From an uncultured Bacilli bacterium (GTDB lineage Bacteria > Bacillota_I > Bacilli_A > RFN20 > CAG-826): 21,451 nucleotides of DNA. Below, in pieces: positions 15,587 through 21,451 of this stretch (position 1 is its first letter; every line of letters begins with the position of its first letter). The translations under genes were made by a program, and so were the position numbers. The notes beneath the pieces are model-generated. The model was given only the letters and a program-made list of their open reading frames with translations, had not been told where the DNA came from and searched no databases. Location: assembly GCA_905236085.1 (NCBI GenBank), contig CAJOOD010000037.1, forward strand, positions 1 through 21,451. The letters run 5' to 3'.

Positions 15587-15888
15587 TATTGAAACCTCTT
15601 AAATAATTCCACAATTTCATCGAGAACTTCCTCATTACCTTCTTTAATGTTATTAACAATACAAGTATGAAGATGTCTTTTTAATATGAGATTTGCTAGG
15701 GATTTTATAGAAGAATCCACCGCAGAGAGTTGAATTAATATATCATCACAATATCGATCTTCATCGACCATTTTTGATATTCCTCTTATTTGTCCTTCAA
15801 TTTTTGCTAATCTTTTCTTTAAATTATTTTTCTCTTCGTCATCTCTAATGGTAACTTTTACGCCATTTTCTACTTTACAACAATCCAT
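15586..15888 (-). CDS. csoR: CsoR, copper-sensing transcriptional repressor
   Basis: This 100-residue all-helical protein has the Cu(I)-binding residues in register: Cys47 (DRYCDD), His72 and Cys76 (RHLHTC), with the C-x24-H-x3-C spacing of CsoR (C36-H61-C65 in the Mycobacterium numbering). KKRLAKIEGQIRGISKMVDEDRYC is the family's DNA-binding and dimer helix. Cu(I) binding releases the operator. It has a CC pair at residues 3-4. AGGAG lies 7 nt before ATG 15888. The GC-palindrome operator sits in its own promoter, so it represses itself and copA. Confidence 0.95.
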   Translation of the reverse strand: MDCCKVENGVKVTIRDDEEKNNLKKRLAKIEGQIRGISKMVDEDRYCDDILIQLSAVDSSIKSLANLILKRHLHTCIVNNIKEGNEEVLDEIVELFKRFQ

Positions 15889-15908
15889 AATTTGTCTCCT
15901 ATAATCAA

Positions 15909-15937
15909 ATAATATACCCCCCTAGGGTATTATGCAA
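15909..15937 (-). promoter_or_regulatory. csoR-copA promoter
   Basis: On the minus strand TTGCAT (15937-15932), a 17-nt spacer and TATTAT (15914-15909). The whole spacer is filled by the CsoR operator. Confidence 0.75.
15914..15930. promoter_or_regulatory. CsoR operator
   Basis: ATACCCCCCTAGGGTAT is an inverted repeat with ATACCC/GGGTAT arms, the known CsoR-box pattern. It is the only strongly GC-rich stretch in this intergenic region and lies between the -35 and -10 boxes of csoR. Confidence 0.9.
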
Positions 15938-15949
15938 GCAAAATCAAGT

Positions 15950-15979
15950 TTGACAAATGTATCATAAAAATAATAATAT
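15950..15979 (+). promoter_or_regulatory. Promoter of the FakA-C-like small gene
   Basis: TTGACA (15950-15955), an 18-nt spacer and TAATAT (15974-15979). It drives rightward transcription away from csoR, and the AGGAG ribosome site follows about 20 nt later. Confidence 0.65.
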
Positions 15980-16009
15980 AAGCACAGAAAAAAGAAGGAG
16001 TTAGAGACT

Positions 16010-16279
16010 ATGAAAGCACCAGAACAAAGCATTTTATATCGTTATGACACTCAATTATTAATCGAAGGCGAAGATCTCGACGAAGATGAAATCAGAGATT
16101 ATATCACCGATAATTTTGTTGGAGATTCTTTAGTGGCAGCTGGAGATGACGAATTAATAAAAATCCATTTCCACACCAACGAACCATGGAAAGTATTAGA
16201 ATATTGCCGTACATTAGGCGAAATCTATGATATCGTTGTTGAAGATATGGATAGACAATCTCGTGGATTAAAAGGTTAA
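16010..16279 (+). CDS. Stand-alone FakA/YloV C-terminal-like small protein
   Basis: This 89-residue acidic protein resembles a piece of fatty-acid kinase FakA (YloV, DAK2-family): RYDTQLLIEGEDLDEDEIRDYI, then GDSLVAAGDDELIKIHFHTNEPWKVLEYC.TLGEIYDIVVEDMDRQS. The GDSLVV.GDD...K.H.HTN.P..VL motif is typical of FakA's C-terminal half, here without the N-terminal kinase domain. Small proteins of this type are often annotated 'kinase to dihydroxyacetone kinase' in Firmicutes. The kinase site is absent, so it is not itself a kinase; it may bind FakA/FakB or a lipid ligand (inference). AGAAGGAG lies upstream of the ATG at 16010. Its 3' end overlaps the convergent carD by 12 bases. Confidence 0.8.
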   Translation: MKAPEQSILYRYDTQLLIEGEDLDEDEIRDYITDNFVGDSLVAAGDDELIKIHFHTNEPWKVLEYCRTLGEIYDIVVEDMDRQSRGLKG

Positions 16280-16783
16280 TCCATTATTAATTGAACTGCG
16301 AATATAATCCCCGACTTCCTGTCGTGGGATTTTTAATGAGAAGGAGAGCATTTCATCAATGATGTTTTGCGCCTTTTTTAATATATCGCTATCAAAAGTG
16401 GATAATCTTTTCTTCTCGTTTTTTAATTCATTAGATTTAACATATAAGCATCTTACCATGCCTAAGATCTGCACAAAGTCATAAGAGCGAATAATCGAGG
16501 TAAATTGTTCAGTTCTTTCTTTTCTATTAGAATTCCAAACCACTAAATCTTCTTTGTAATCATTTAAAACAGCATCAATTTCTTCCTTGGTTAAAATGTG
16601 ATGAATTCTTCCAACCATCACTTCATTATTAGTGGGTATAAATAATTTACAAGAATCTTTTTCGTTAATAGTTTCTAGAACGTAATGTTCTTGCCCGTTA
16701 ACATTTTCAACAGCTTTAACTTCGCATATACCAACGGATACGTAATAAACGTAAACTCCTGGTTTTATTTTATTGATATTCAT
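16268..16783 (-). CDS. carD: CarD/CdnL-family RNA-polymerase-binding regulator
   Basis: This 171-residue protein (from ATG 16783) has an N-terminal CarD/TRCF-type RNAP-interaction domain with KIKPGVYVYYVSVGICEVKAVE (residues 5-26) and LFIPTNNEVMVGRIHHILTKEEID, followed by an all-helical C-terminal domain with charged helices (KNEKKRLSTFDSDILKKAQNIIDEML). CarD-type proteins stabilise the open complex at rRNA and other promoters. The ribosome site AAAGGAGG before ATG 16783 decides the start; a longer frame begins upstream at 16843, inside the promoter. It ends 12 bases inside the convergent small gene, with no terminator between. Length is close to CdnL (about 165). CdnL itself is cytoplasmic. 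Confidence 0.9.
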   Translation of the reverse strand: MNINKIKPGVYVYYVSVGICEVKAVENVNGQEHYVLETINEKDSCKLFIPTNNEVMVGRIHHILTKEEIDAVLNDYKEDLVVWNSNRKERTEQFTSIIRSYDFVQILGMVRCLYVKSNELKNEKKRLSTFDSDILKKAQNIIDEMLSFSLKIPRQEVGDYIRSSINNGLTF

Positions 16784-16842
16784 CGATTGCCTCCTTTCCC
16801 CTAATGAGTAATCTAGAACATCTATCCTTAATAGATAAGACA

Positions 16843-16872
16843 ATTATAGCAAAAAATTGCCTCTTCTCCCAA
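16843..16872 (-). promoter_or_regulatory. carD promoter
   Basis: On the minus strand TTGGGA (16872-16867), an 18-nt spacer and perfect TATAAT (16848-16843). The leader of about 50 nt holds a small ATCTAT/ATAGAT hairpin (about 16818-16834) before the Shine-Dalgarno; its role is unknown. Confidence 0.7.
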
Positions 16873-17059
16873 CAAAAAATAAAAAGACAAGAGTGGATTT
16901 AATTTTTTTGTAACTGATATATCTAATTTCAATCTTTGATAATTAAATATGCAACTAATTCATGATATATTTAAATAAAATTTGTAAACAAAAAGCTGTT
17001 TTTATTTATATTAATAAAAATCCTTTTATGATATGATAATTCGCGGGAGGTTTTCTTCT

Positions 17060-17914
17060 ATGATAGTGGCAATCGTTATATTAATTATCTCAGTCGTAGC
17101 AAGTATATTAATTTATACCTTAACCCCTCTAGTGGGACAATGGTATTGGTTTTGGGTACCTATTGTTTTAGTGCCTGTTTTATTTGAAGTTTTAGGTGGA
17201 ATTTTAATATTATGTACGGGATTTGTGCAGATTTTCACCGATAAGAGTAAACCACAAGCTAAACCTAGCAAGTTTGTTAAATGGCTAGTTAATGAATTGT
17301 CTTTTGTCTTATTTATGATATCTAATACCACAATCCATGTGACAGGATATGATAAAGTTCCTCAAAACGCTAGATGTTTATTTGTCTCTAATCATACATC
17401 TAATTTTGATCCTATCGTATTGTTTTGTATTTATCATAAAAGAACACTAGTCTGTATTTCTAAACCAGAAATATGGGATATTCCTATCGCTGGTGCTTTA
17501 GCCCATCGTTATGGATTTATTAAGATAAATAGAAATGATGCAAGAGAAGCCATCAAATCTATTAATCAAGCCGCGGATAATTTAAAAAACGACATTTCTG
17601 ATATTGTTATTTATCCAGAAGGAACTAGAAGTAAAACGTTAGAGATGATTGAATTCCATCATGGTTCATTTAAAATTGCCACGAAAGCGGAAGCTCCAAT
17701 CGTTATATGTTCTTTACAAAACCCATATATGATCGCACATAATGCTCCATTTAAGAGAACACATGTCTATTTGGATGTCCTAGAAGTCTTATATCCCGAA
17801 CAATATAAAGACATGTCTACTGGAGATATTGCTAAATATGTTCAAGATAAGATCCAAAAGAATTTAGATGAGCACGCGAATAGAAAGGTTATGCCTAAAA
17901 AATTAAGAAAATGA
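17060..17914 (+). CDS. plsC: 1-acylglycerol-3-phosphate acyltransferase (PlsC family)
   Basis: This 284-residue membrane enzyme starts with two hydrophobic segments (residues 3-25 and 31-58). The acyltransferase core has block I NHTSNFD (His112, Asp117), which supplies the catalytic pair, and block III YPEGTRS (185-191), which binds glycerol phosphate. It acylates lysophosphatidic acid to phosphatidic acid at the membrane. ATG 17060 is chosen because GGGAGG (17044-17049) lies 10 nt upstream; the earlier ATG 17033 has no ribosome site. The TGA overlaps the surE start as ATGA. Its use of acyl-CoA or acyl-ACP cannot be read. Confidence 0.9.
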   Translation: MIVAIVILIISVVASILIYTLTPLVGQWYWFWVPIVLVPVLFEVLGGILILCTGFVQIFTDKSKPQAKPSKFVKWLVNELSFVLFMISNTTIHVTGYDKVPQNARCLFVSNHTSNFDPIVLFCIYHKRTLVCISKPEIWDIPIAGALAHRYGFIKINRNDAREAIKSINQAADNLKNDISDIVIYPEGTRSKTLEMIEFHHGSFKIATKAEAPIVICSLQNPYMIAHNAPFKRTHVYLDVLEVLYPEQYKDMSTGDIAKYVQDKIQKNLDEHANRKVMPKKLRK

Positions 17915-18633
17915 GAAAGATATTATTAGTAAATGATGATGGTTATTCTTCCGATGCTTTATTAGCCTTAGAAAAAGAATTAGCGCCTTATGGTGAAGTT
18001 TATGTTGTAGCCCCCAAGGGTGCAAGGTCGGGAAGTGGAATGGCTTTAACCATAGTTAATCATGTCGAAATAGAAAAAAGACATGAACATTTATATATCG
18101 TTGATGCTACTCCTGCTGATTGTGTTAGTTTTGCTCTAACTTCTTTACCAATTAAATTTGATTTAACGGTTTCTGGCATTAATTATGGTCACAATTTAAC
18201 CTATGATGTCATGCATTCTGGTACATGTGGAGCTTGCGCTGAATCATTGTTTTATGGTGTTCCAGCGATTGCTTTTTCTGGTGAAAAAAATGTCGTTCCA
18301 TCAGCAAAATTGGTATCGCAAGCCCTAGATTATATCTTTAATCACGATTTATTAAGCTTAGATTATTTCTTAAATGTTAATTTCCCAATAGATGTCGATA
18401 ACGCTAAAGGGATTAAATTCACTAAATTAGATTTTCGTAATGATTCTAGATGGTTTGAATATGATGAAAAGAGCAATATAGCCACTCCTAAAAGAATTAT
18501 CGGAAATAAATGCGGAATTGGAGATGGAGATGTAGAAACAGTTAAAGATGGTTACATTTCTATTACACCTCTTATGAAATCCTTCTTTTCTATCGATTTA
18601 TACGAAAGAATTAAAAAAGACAAAAATTTATAA
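17911..18633 (+). CDS. surE: SurE, 5'/3'-nucleotidase
   Basis: This 240-residue metal-dependent nucleotidase starts MRKILLVNDDGYSS, with the metal-binding Asp9-Asp10 and the following DGYSS loop. ARSGSG (around 40) and SGINYGHN (around 93) complete the conserved site around the divalent metal. It removes phosphate from nucleoside monophosphates. SurE is often found with stress and stationary-phase genes; here it is translationally coupled to plsC by an ATGA overlap, a pairing I do not know as standard. Length is normal for the family. Its terminator begins within its stop codon. Confidence 0.95.
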   Translation: MRKILLVNDDGYSSDALLALEKELAPYGEVYVVAPKGARSGSGMALTIVNHVEIEKRHEHLYIVDATPADCVSFALTSLPIKFDLTVSGINYGHNLTYDVMHSGTCGACAESLFYGVPAIAFSGEKNVVPSAKLVSQALDYIFNHDLLSLDYFLNVNFPIDVDNAKGIKFTKLDFRNDSRWFEYDEKSNIATPKRIIGNKCGIGDGDVETVKDGYISITPLMKSFFSIDLYERIKKDKNL

Positions 18634-18661
18634 GCATCTCATTTGAAGATGCTTTGTTTTA
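18632..18661 (+). terminator. Terminator of plsC-surE, overlapping the surE stop
   Basis: AAGCATCT (18632-18639), a 7-nt loop, AGATGCTT (18647-18654), then TGTTTTATT. The stem uses two bases of the surE TAA (18631-18633). Confidence 0.85.
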
Positions 18662-18696
18662 TTAATAGAATATTGTATTTCAAGGAGGATCAAATT

Positions 18697-19650
18697 ATGG
18701 TTATAAATTCAAAAGTCGCTATTATAGGTGATGGCATGGTAGGCTCATCAATTGCTTTTTCGTTAATGCAAGGCCAAAGTGTTTCTAATATCGTTATCAT
18801 TGATGTTAATAAATCAAAAGCGGAAGGTGATGTTTTAGATATGCAACATGGCATGCCTTTTGTATCTCCAAAAAGAATTAAAGCTGGAGATTATGAAGAT
18901 ATTAAAGATGCTCATATTATCATTTTAACGGCAGGAGTTGCTCAAAAACCCGGCGAAACCCGCCTCGAATTGCTTTCTAGGAATGTCAAGATATTTGATT
19001 CTATCGTGGAATCGATGAGACCATATCTTGATCCTAAATCCCTAATTATGGTTGTCACTAATCCTTGTGATGTCTTAGCCTATTATGTCTATAAAAAATT
19101 AAATATCGAACCAAGAAGAGTCTTCGCTAGTGGAACAGTCCTTGATACAGCGAGATTAAAATCTTCTTTTGCTCAAGCCTTAAATGTTGATTCGCGTAAT
19201 GTTCATACCTTTGTTTTGGGCGAACATGGAGATAGTGAAGTCGCTATTTATTCACAAACATATGTTGGTGGTGTACATGTCTTTGATTATTGCGAAAAAT
19301 CTAAAACATGTAATTGCACGATTAATGAATTGATGGATATGCATAAATCTGTTAAGCGCGCTGCTTATGATATTATTGAAAAGAAAGGCGCAACATATTA
19401 TGCAATTGCTCTATCAATTAGTGAAATATGTAAAGCTATTATTCAAGATGCTAAATCAGTATTAACAGTATCAACATATATTGATAGAGAATTTAACGGA
19501 AGAATCAGCGATGTATTTATGTCGTTGCCTTGCATAGTAGGAAAAGATGGAGTAGAAGATATTTTACATCCTAATTATTCTCGTGAAGAAGTGGAAAAAT
19601 TAATTAATTCCGCGGAAATCATCAAAGGCGAGATTGATTCATTTAAATAG
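18697..19650 (+). CDS. ldh: L-lactate dehydrogenase
   Basis: This 317-residue protein has an NAD-binding GDGMVGSS (residues 11-18), IIDVNKSKAEGDVLDMQH, and the substrate loop AGVAQKPGETRL. Gln83 (the classical 102 position) favours pyruvate rather than oxaloacetate, where malate dehydrogenases have Arg; Arg89 is the polarising residue. Asp150 and His177 (GEHGDSE) form the proton relay and Arg153 binds the carboxylate. It reduces pyruvate to L-lactate and recycles NAD+ in fermentation. AAGGAGG lies upstream of ATG 18697, which sets the start; a longer frame begins upstream inside the terminator. No strong promoter of its own is seen. Confidence 0.96.
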   Translation: MVINSKVAIIGDGMVGSSIAFSLMQGQSVSNIVIIDVNKSKAEGDVLDMQHGMPFVSPKRIKAGDYEDIKDAHIIILTAGVAQKPGETRLELLSRNVKIFDSIVESMRPYLDPKSLIMVVTNPCDVLAYYVYKKLNIEPRRVFASGTVLDTARLKSSFAQALNVDSRNVHTFVLGEHGDSEVAIYSQTYVGGVHVFDYCEKSKTCNCTINELMDMHKSVKRAAYDIIEKKGATYYAIALSISEICKAIIQDAKSVLTVSTYIDREFNGRISDVFMSLPCIVGKDGVEDILHPNYSREEVEKLINSAEIIKGEIDSFK

Positions 19651-19653
19651 ATT

Positions 19654-19690
19654 GCAACTAAGATATTTTAAAAAAGAAACCAATAGTTGC
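19654..19690. other. Imperfect inverted repeat after ldh
   Basis: GCAACTA (19654-19660) and TAGTTGC (19684-19690) are perfect 7-bp arms with a 23-nt spacer rich in A. It could be a weak ldh terminator or a regulatory site for the downstream XRE gene. It lacks a T-run, so a simple intrinsic terminator is unlikely. Confidence 0.4.
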
Positions 19691-19765
19691 GAATTGAAAA
19701 CTAGAGTTGGTAGAACTTAAATTCAAAAATTAATAAATTGATATTGTCAAGTTAGGAGAAATGTT

Positions 19766-20425
19766 ATGACAATAGAAATTGCAAATAGGTTAGTTAAATT
19801 AAGAAAAGAAAAAGGATATTCACAAGAACAACTCGCTGACGCTCTTGGAATATCAAGACAAGCTGTATCAAAATGGGAAAGAGCGGAAGCCTCACCTGAT
19901 ACGGATAATTTGATATGTCTTGCTAAATTATATGGGATATCTTTGGATGAATTACTAGCGACTGATCAAAGCATTGAAGATATCGCCAAAGAAGAAAAAG
20001 AACATAATGATAATAAAGGAATTTATATCAAAGATGATACAGGTACCGTAGAAGTGGTTAACAAATCATGTCCTGAAGAAAATAATTCAAGAAATAAACG
20101 CTTTAAAAAAATCGAAGCGGCTATCATACCATCTTTATTATTTATTGTCTTAGTTACTTATGTTTTATTAGGCGCATTCTTAAATATGTGGTCAACAATG
20201 TGGGTGTTATTCATCTACTGGGTAGCGCTTATCAGCGTTCCAAAAGCCATATTTGAAAGAAGTGTCACTAAATTTGCTTATCCAATATTTATCACTGCCT
20301 TATATTTAACTTTTGGTTTGTTCTTGCAATTATGGCATCCAACATGGGTATTATTTATAACCATTCCAATTTTCTATATTGTATTTGGATTAGTGGAATC
20401 AATAAAAAATAAAAAAGAAAATTAA
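19766..20425 (+). CDS. XRE-family HTH regulator with four-helix membrane domain
   Basis: This 219-residue protein has an N-terminal Cro/C1 helix-turn-helix (residues 5-64: LVKLRKEKGYSQEQLADALGISRQAVSKWERAEASPD...LAKLYGISLDELL), a charged linker (about 65-110) and four hydrophobic helices to the end. The membrane part is internally repeated: YVLLGAFLNMWSTMWVLFI and YLTFGLFLQLWHPTWVLFI. It is presumably a DNA-binding protein tethered to the membrane; the signal is unknown. AGGAG lies 9 nt before ATG. A TTGA-N5-TCAA inverted repeat near 19738-19750, just upstream, is a possible self-operator. It is followed by a strong terminator. Confidence 0.88.
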   Translation: MTIEIANRLVKLRKEKGYSQEQLADALGISRQAVSKWERAEASPDTDNLICLAKLYGISLDELLATDQSIEDIAKEEKEHNDNKGIYIKDDTGTVEVVNKSCPEENNSRNKRFKKIEAAIIPSLLFIVLVTYVLLGAFLNMWSTMWVLFIYWVALISVPKAIFERSVTKFAYPIFITALYLTFGLFLQLWHPTWVLFITIPIFYIVFGLVESIKNKKEN

Positions 20426-20427
20426 AT

Positions 20428-20453
20428 AGAGGTGGTCACATCTCTATTTTTTC
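20428..20453 (+). terminator. Terminator of the XRE regulator gene
   Basis: AGAGGTG (20428-20434), GTCA loop, CATCTCT (20439-20445) and then ATTTTTTC. The 7-bp stem contains one G-U pair. The -35 of the next promoter (20433-20438) falls inside this hairpin. Confidence 0.85.
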
Positions 20454-20461
20454 ACTATCAT
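20433..20461 (+). promoter_or_regulatory. Candidate leaderless promoter of the alpha/beta hydrolase
   Basis: TGGTCA (20433-20438), a 17-nt spacer and TATCAT (20456-20461), ending 6 nt before ATG 20468. There is no Shine-Dalgarno. The hexamers match the consensus at only 4 of 6 positions each. Confidence 0.4.
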
Positions 20462-20467
20462 ATAAAT

Positions 20468-21382
20468 ATGAAATTATTTTTAGGACCTCTAAGTATTAAA
20501 TTGGGATGTCTATATGTAGGCATAAATGATAAAAAACGCACAAAAAACCCGACTTTTGCTGAGGAAATCAATTATCAGATGGACTTAAATTATATGAATG
20601 ATAATTCTAGATCTCATCGTTTTGATATTCTCACACCGATTAATAATTATAATGGAAGAACTATTATCGACATCCATGGAGGAGCATATGTCTATGGATA
20701 TAAAGAAAATAATTTTGAATATTGCACTATGTTAGCTAAACATGGTTATAAAGTAATAAATATGAATTATACCCTATATCGCGGTAAGACTGGTGTCGAT
20801 GACTCGATTAGAGAAATACATGCCTTATTAAATTATCTTTATGATAGAAGGGATGAATATAACATTGATTTTGATAACATCATTCTAATGGGTGATTCTT
20901 GCGGCGCCCATTTAGCGTTTCTAACTTATCTCAGCAATCAAGTAAAAGAATTACAAGATTTAATTAAAATCAAACCATTAGATATGAATGTCACTCATTT
21001 AGTCTTTTCTTCACCAGTTTATGATTATTATCGATGCAGTAAGTGGATTGCTAAGTTCCTTTCTAAACGCGGGCAAAAATATGTCGGTGGTCCTAATTAT
21101 CAAGATGCAGAATTTTTAGAAAAATTATCTCCTAGATATTATATAGAAAACAAAAAATATGATTATCTTCCTAAAATATTTGCTTCTACTTCCTATGTGG
21201 ATTTCTTAAAAGAAGATGCCTTTGATTTAAAGAAAGATTTGAATGATTTAGTAACTTTAGAATATTCTCCTATACATCTAAATAAGGTTAATCATGTCTA
21301 TAATGTTGTGGACACCAAATCTTATTATTCTAGAAAAACAAATAATGCGTTAATTAAATTTTTGGCTAAAGTGAAAAAGTAA
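20468..21382 (+). CDS. Alpha/beta hydrolase (HSL-type esterase-like)
   Basis: This 304-residue protein has the oxyanion motif HGGAYVYG (residues 70-77) of hormone-sensitive-lipase-type esterases, the nucleophile elbow GDSCGAH (Ser144), and candidate acid and base D245 (STSYVDF) and H276 (VNHVYN) in the expected order. There is no signal peptide, so it is cytoplasmic. Likely substrates are short-chain esters; the natural one is unknown. ATG 20468 is chosen because the longer frame (from 20432) starts inside the upstream terminator. No clear terminator is seen in the 69 bases after the stop. Confidence 0.88.
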   Translation: MKLFLGPLSIKLGCLYVGINDKKRTKNPTFAEEINYQMDLNYMNDNSRSHRFDILTPINNYNGRTIIDIHGGAYVYGYKENNFEYCTMLAKHGYKVINMNYTLYRGKTGVDDSIREIHALLNYLYDRRDEYNIDFDNIILMGDSCGAHLAFLTYLSNQVKELQDLIKIKPLDMNVTHLVFSSPVYDYYRCSKWIAKFLSKRGQKYVGGPNYQDAEFLEKLSPRYYIENKKYDYLPKIFASTSYVDFLKEDAFDLKKDLNDLVTLEYSPIHLNKVNHVYNVVDTKSYYSRKTNNALIKFLAKVKK

Positions 21383-21451
21383 TTAGAACGGTTAAAAAAA
21401 TCTTGTCATCGTTTTTATATGTTTTAATTACTCTTACAATTTTAAGGTTGA

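Noticed and set aside
16870..17035. AT-rich stretch between carD and plsC as a replication origin or RNA gene
   Set aside because: No DnaA-box cluster, stable hairpin or conserved RNA fold could be seen; it reads as a divergent promoter region.
1..21451. TGA read as Trp (Mycoplasma code)
   Set aside because: Several genes (plsC, the SAM-fold gene) end in TGA at the expected length and Trp codons are TGG.
1..21451. CRISPR array, insertion sequence, prophage or integron
   Set aside because: No repeated spaced units, transposase or integrase motifs, or phage structural genes were found on either strand.

Overview
The window reads as a piece of chromosome from an AT-rich, low-GC Firmicutes-type bacterium. 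Evidence: strong AT bias, canonical SigA-type TTGACA/TATAAT promoters, Shine-Dalgarno sites of the AGGAGG type, and gene families common in Bacilli and their uncultured gut relatives (CIRCE-controlled hsp20, CsoR-CopA, L-lactate dehydrogenase, CarD). TGA is a normal stop codon and Trp is TGG, so this is not the Mycoplasma code. Two secreted lipoprotein proteases with Ser-rich linkers and one starch-binding-like module suggest a host-associated or polymer-rich habitat; that part is inference.

Layout. 1-1210: a frameshifted nucleotidyltransferase (AbiEii-like), then a self-contained transcription unit (palindromic operator, promoter, terminator) for a small protein with a double-glycine RiPP-type leader and a two-knuckle zinc-ribbon C-terminus. 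1267-3715: a short-chain dehydrogenase and an S8 protease lipoprotein. 3722-5888 (minus strand): a four-helix membrane protein, a PI-PLC-like phosphodiesterase and a lone hypB. 6025-6600: hsp20 under two tandem CIRCE elements. 6661-8376: an ABC exporter half-transporter. 8415-11473: a tight three-gene operon (CrtI-like FAD oxidoreductase, spermidine-synthase-like SAM fold protein, Nudix hydrolase). 11470-13039 (minus): an M6-type secreted metalloprotease broken by three separate small frameshifts. 13094-15930 (minus): csoR-copA with a textbook operator; CopA carries a C-terminal metal-binding domain that has its own internal ribosome site and ATG. 16010-16783: a stand-alone FakA-C-terminal-like small protein convergent with carD. 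17060-18633: plsC-surE. 18697-21382: ldh, an XRE-family membrane regulator and an alpha/beta hydrolase.

Two cross-cutting patterns stand out. First, about half of the transcription units have a good promoter whose -10 box ends only 6-10 nt before the ATG and no Shine-Dalgarno, so they are probably leaderless mRNAs, while the other half have strong Shine-Dalgarno sites. Second, several intrinsic terminators begin inside or overlap the stop codon, and several convergent genes overlap at their stops. The most interesting single loci are the RiPP-leader/zinc-ribbon peptide, the possible dual-product copA/copZ gene, the S8 protease carrying a CBM26-like module, and the tandem CIRCE on hsp20. No CRISPR array, insertion sequence, tRNA or rRNA was seen.
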